From assembly GCF_014750685.1 (NCBI RefSeq), contig NZ_JAAXGE010000011.1, positions 118,097 to 182,096 of the forward strand: a stretch of DNA of 64,000 nucleotides, in the 5' to 3' direction. Shown piece by piece: positions 63,092 through 64,000 of this stretch. Each line of letters opens with the position of its first letter. The stretch's first letter is position 1. The notes under the pieces were generated by a model. That model made no database searches. It saw only the letters and a program-made list of their open reading frames with translations, and was not told where the DNA came from. The position numbers were made by a program, and so were the translations under genes. The DNA is from Bacteroides sp. GM023 (GTDB taxonomy: Bacteria > Bacteroidota > Bacteroidia > Bacteroidales > Bacteroidaceae).

Positions 63092-63308
63092 ATATTTCTT
63101 TTTCTGTTATTTCTTTAAAACGATCCATTTTAATACCATTTCGGATTACCTTATCAAAAAACATAGTTTTAGGGCGGACCCATATTTCATGCTTATCATA
63201 TAATGCCTGATAAACAACCATTTCTTCAAGTGTCTCACTATGCTGGGCAATACCCAGCATTTTATACAGCCCACCTTTAAAATGAATGAAATATCGTTCT
63301 TTTTCCAT
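63051..63308 (-). CDS. DUF1653-family small protein
   Basis: 85 residues: YFIHFKGGLYKMLGIAQHSETLEEMVVYQALYDKHEIWVRPKTMF, a close match to DUF1653. Function unknown; members occur beside nudix and other small enzymes, and sometimes in mobile or defence neighbourhoods. It is the first gene of the minus-strand module, and its 3' end overlaps the next start by 41 bp. A minus-strand TACTTTTA at 63336-63343 is a -7 candidate like that of the McrB-like gene. Confidence 0.85.
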   Translation of the reverse strand: MEKERYFIHFKGGLYKMLGIAQHSETLEEMVVYQALYDKHEIWVRPKTMFFDKVIRNGIKMDRFKEITEKEIYAYYPERKEISEE

Positions 63309-63335
63309 AATACTATCATTGTTCTTATGCAGGTA

Positions 63336-63343
63336 TAAAAGTA
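63336..63343 (-). promoter_or_regulatory. Possible -7 box of the convergent defence-like module
   Basis: Minus-strand TACTTTTA, the same one-mismatch form as the McrB-like gene promoter, 27 bp upstream of the ATG at 63308. Confidence 0.4.
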
Positions 63344-63455
63344 GTAAATTCTTAGATAATAAGAGTCGGTTGTTTCTGATATTTTTTTTTTAACGTTGTA
63401 TAACCTGTCGTTGTTAAATGATCACTATTAAATAAGGTATGATTCCTTCGTCGCA

Positions 63456-63935
63456 TCATTCTTTCATCTTCTTCCTCCACCTCTGAAACGCCCTCATCAA
63501 GCTTTCTTCTTCCACTGACTCCGCCATATCGTATTTTTCCATGAATTCATGCATCGACTTTACATATATCACTCCATTTTTGAACTTATTTTCCAGCAGG
63601 AAGTATAGTTCCGCTTTCATTTCCACTTCAATTTCCTTTTCTATAATAAGAATGCTAGCTTGGCCGAAATAATTGTAAACTTCGGGATTTTTGCCGAGCC
63701 TTGGACTAGGGAGTACGAAGGTGATATTTCCTGTTTCTTTCCAGGAGACACCTTGCGGACGAGGAACGGATAATTGGTGTAAGAAGTGATAAATGGGAGT
63801 GAGGTGGGAGAGGTGGATTGGGGTAGGGAGTCTTGAAGGAGAATTACTGTGTGATTGGGATTCTAAACTTTGTCCGTACCGGACATACATGTATCCAGCC
63901 AAATATGGCTTGATGGCAAATGTAACTGTAACCAT
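63456..63935 (-). CDS. Hypothetical protein
   Basis: 159 residues, starting VTVTFAIKPYLAGYMYVRYG, with a helical C-terminal third (ELYFLLENKFKNG, then ESLMRAFQRWRKKMKE). No signal peptide or known motif. Proteins with this start occur in Bacteroides mobile regions as I recall, but I cannot name a family. Base composition is close to the chromosomal norm, unlike the neighbouring island. Confidence 0.5.
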   Translation of the reverse strand: MVTVTFAIKPYLAGYMYVRYGQSLESQSHSNSPSRLPTPIHLSHLTPIYHFLHQLSVPRPQGVSWKETGNITFVLPSPRLGKNPEVYNYFGQASILIIEKEIEVEMKAELYFLLENKFKNGVIYVKSMHEFMEKYDMAESVEEESLMRAFQRWRKKMKE

Positions 63936-63979
63936 GAGAATTGAATTTTGAATTGTTGAAATTTGTTGTATACTGATTG

Positions 63980-63995
63980 CCGCCTGAAGTGGCGG
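63980..63995. repeat. Short GC inverted repeat at the window edge
   Basis: CCGCC-TGAAGT-GGCGG. Too short to interpret; may be part of a hairpin continuing past the window. Confidence 0.3.
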
Positions 63996-64000
63996 ATTCC

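Noticed and set aside
1..64000. rRNA, tRNA, insertion sequences, integrases
   Set aside because: None was seen. All large frames are accounted for and no transposase or integrase motif appeared. A small tRNA could still be missed by eye.

Overview
The window reads as chromosomal DNA from a gut Bacteroides of the thetaiotaomicron/ovatus/fragilis type. The evidence is a SusD-type polysaccharide-utilisation locus (PUL), many lipoprotein signal peptides, and promoters of the Bacteroides form (TTTG at -33, TAnnTTTG at -7) instead of sigma-70 boxes. There is also a 7-alpha-hydroxysteroid dehydrogenase very like the one I know from Bacteroides. I cannot fix the species. No rRNA, tRNA, insertion sequence or CRISPR array was seen.

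Layout. (1) 1-7877: the distal part of a PUL for GlcNAc-containing glycans: a truncated SusD, a SusE/F-position lipoprotein, two different GH20 hexosaminidases and an HGSNAT/NagX-like membrane acyltransferase. (2) 7994-19824: two multidrug-type exporters, an EmrAB-TolC-like set on the minus strand and an RND tripartite pump on the plus strand, with an AraC regulator between them and a TetR gene at the end of the RND operon. (3) 19995-23614: a duplicated-fold membrane protein, then a striking array of four 18-bp palindromes at an exact 22-bp period, then three A/T-rich genes of unknown function. (4) 23696-33273: a GH30 glucanase, a lipoprotein, MetY, an N-acetylmuramoyl-L-alanine amidase, a tandem non-coding repeat that may encode two small RNAs, an AraC regulator and a large sensor kinase. 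(5) 33521-42401: a YeiH-type transporter, a biotin-dependent acyl-CoA carboxylase operon behind a cobalamin riboswitch, a thioredoxin, nicotinate phosphoribosyltransferase and a small TetR-controlled envelope operon. (6) 42402-49399: hdhA, two paralogous small-RNA loci with identical control architecture flanking a DUF1848 gene, and small regulators and enzymes. (7) 49630-57072: a degenerate aspartokinase homologue, a MATE exporter, a TIGR02757 protein, a BspA-like lipoprotein pair and a TPR membrane regulator. (8) 57352-63935: an A/T-rich defence-like island with a McrB-like AAA+ protein, a DUF2357/PD-(D/E)XK partner, and a convergent three-gene module (DUF1653, a putative QxK nuclease and a phosphoribosyltransferase-like protein).

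How the parts fit. The PUL genes would release and process GlcNAc from host or chitin-like glycans. The cobalamin riboswitch links vitamin B12 status to acyl-CoA carboxylation, which fits the B12-dependent propionate/methylmalonyl-CoA pathway of Bacteroides. The most unusual signals are the 22-bp palindrome array at 21.1 kb, the paired small-RNA loci at 43.7 and 45.0 kb, the tandem RNA-like repeats at 29 kb and the defence-like island at the right end.
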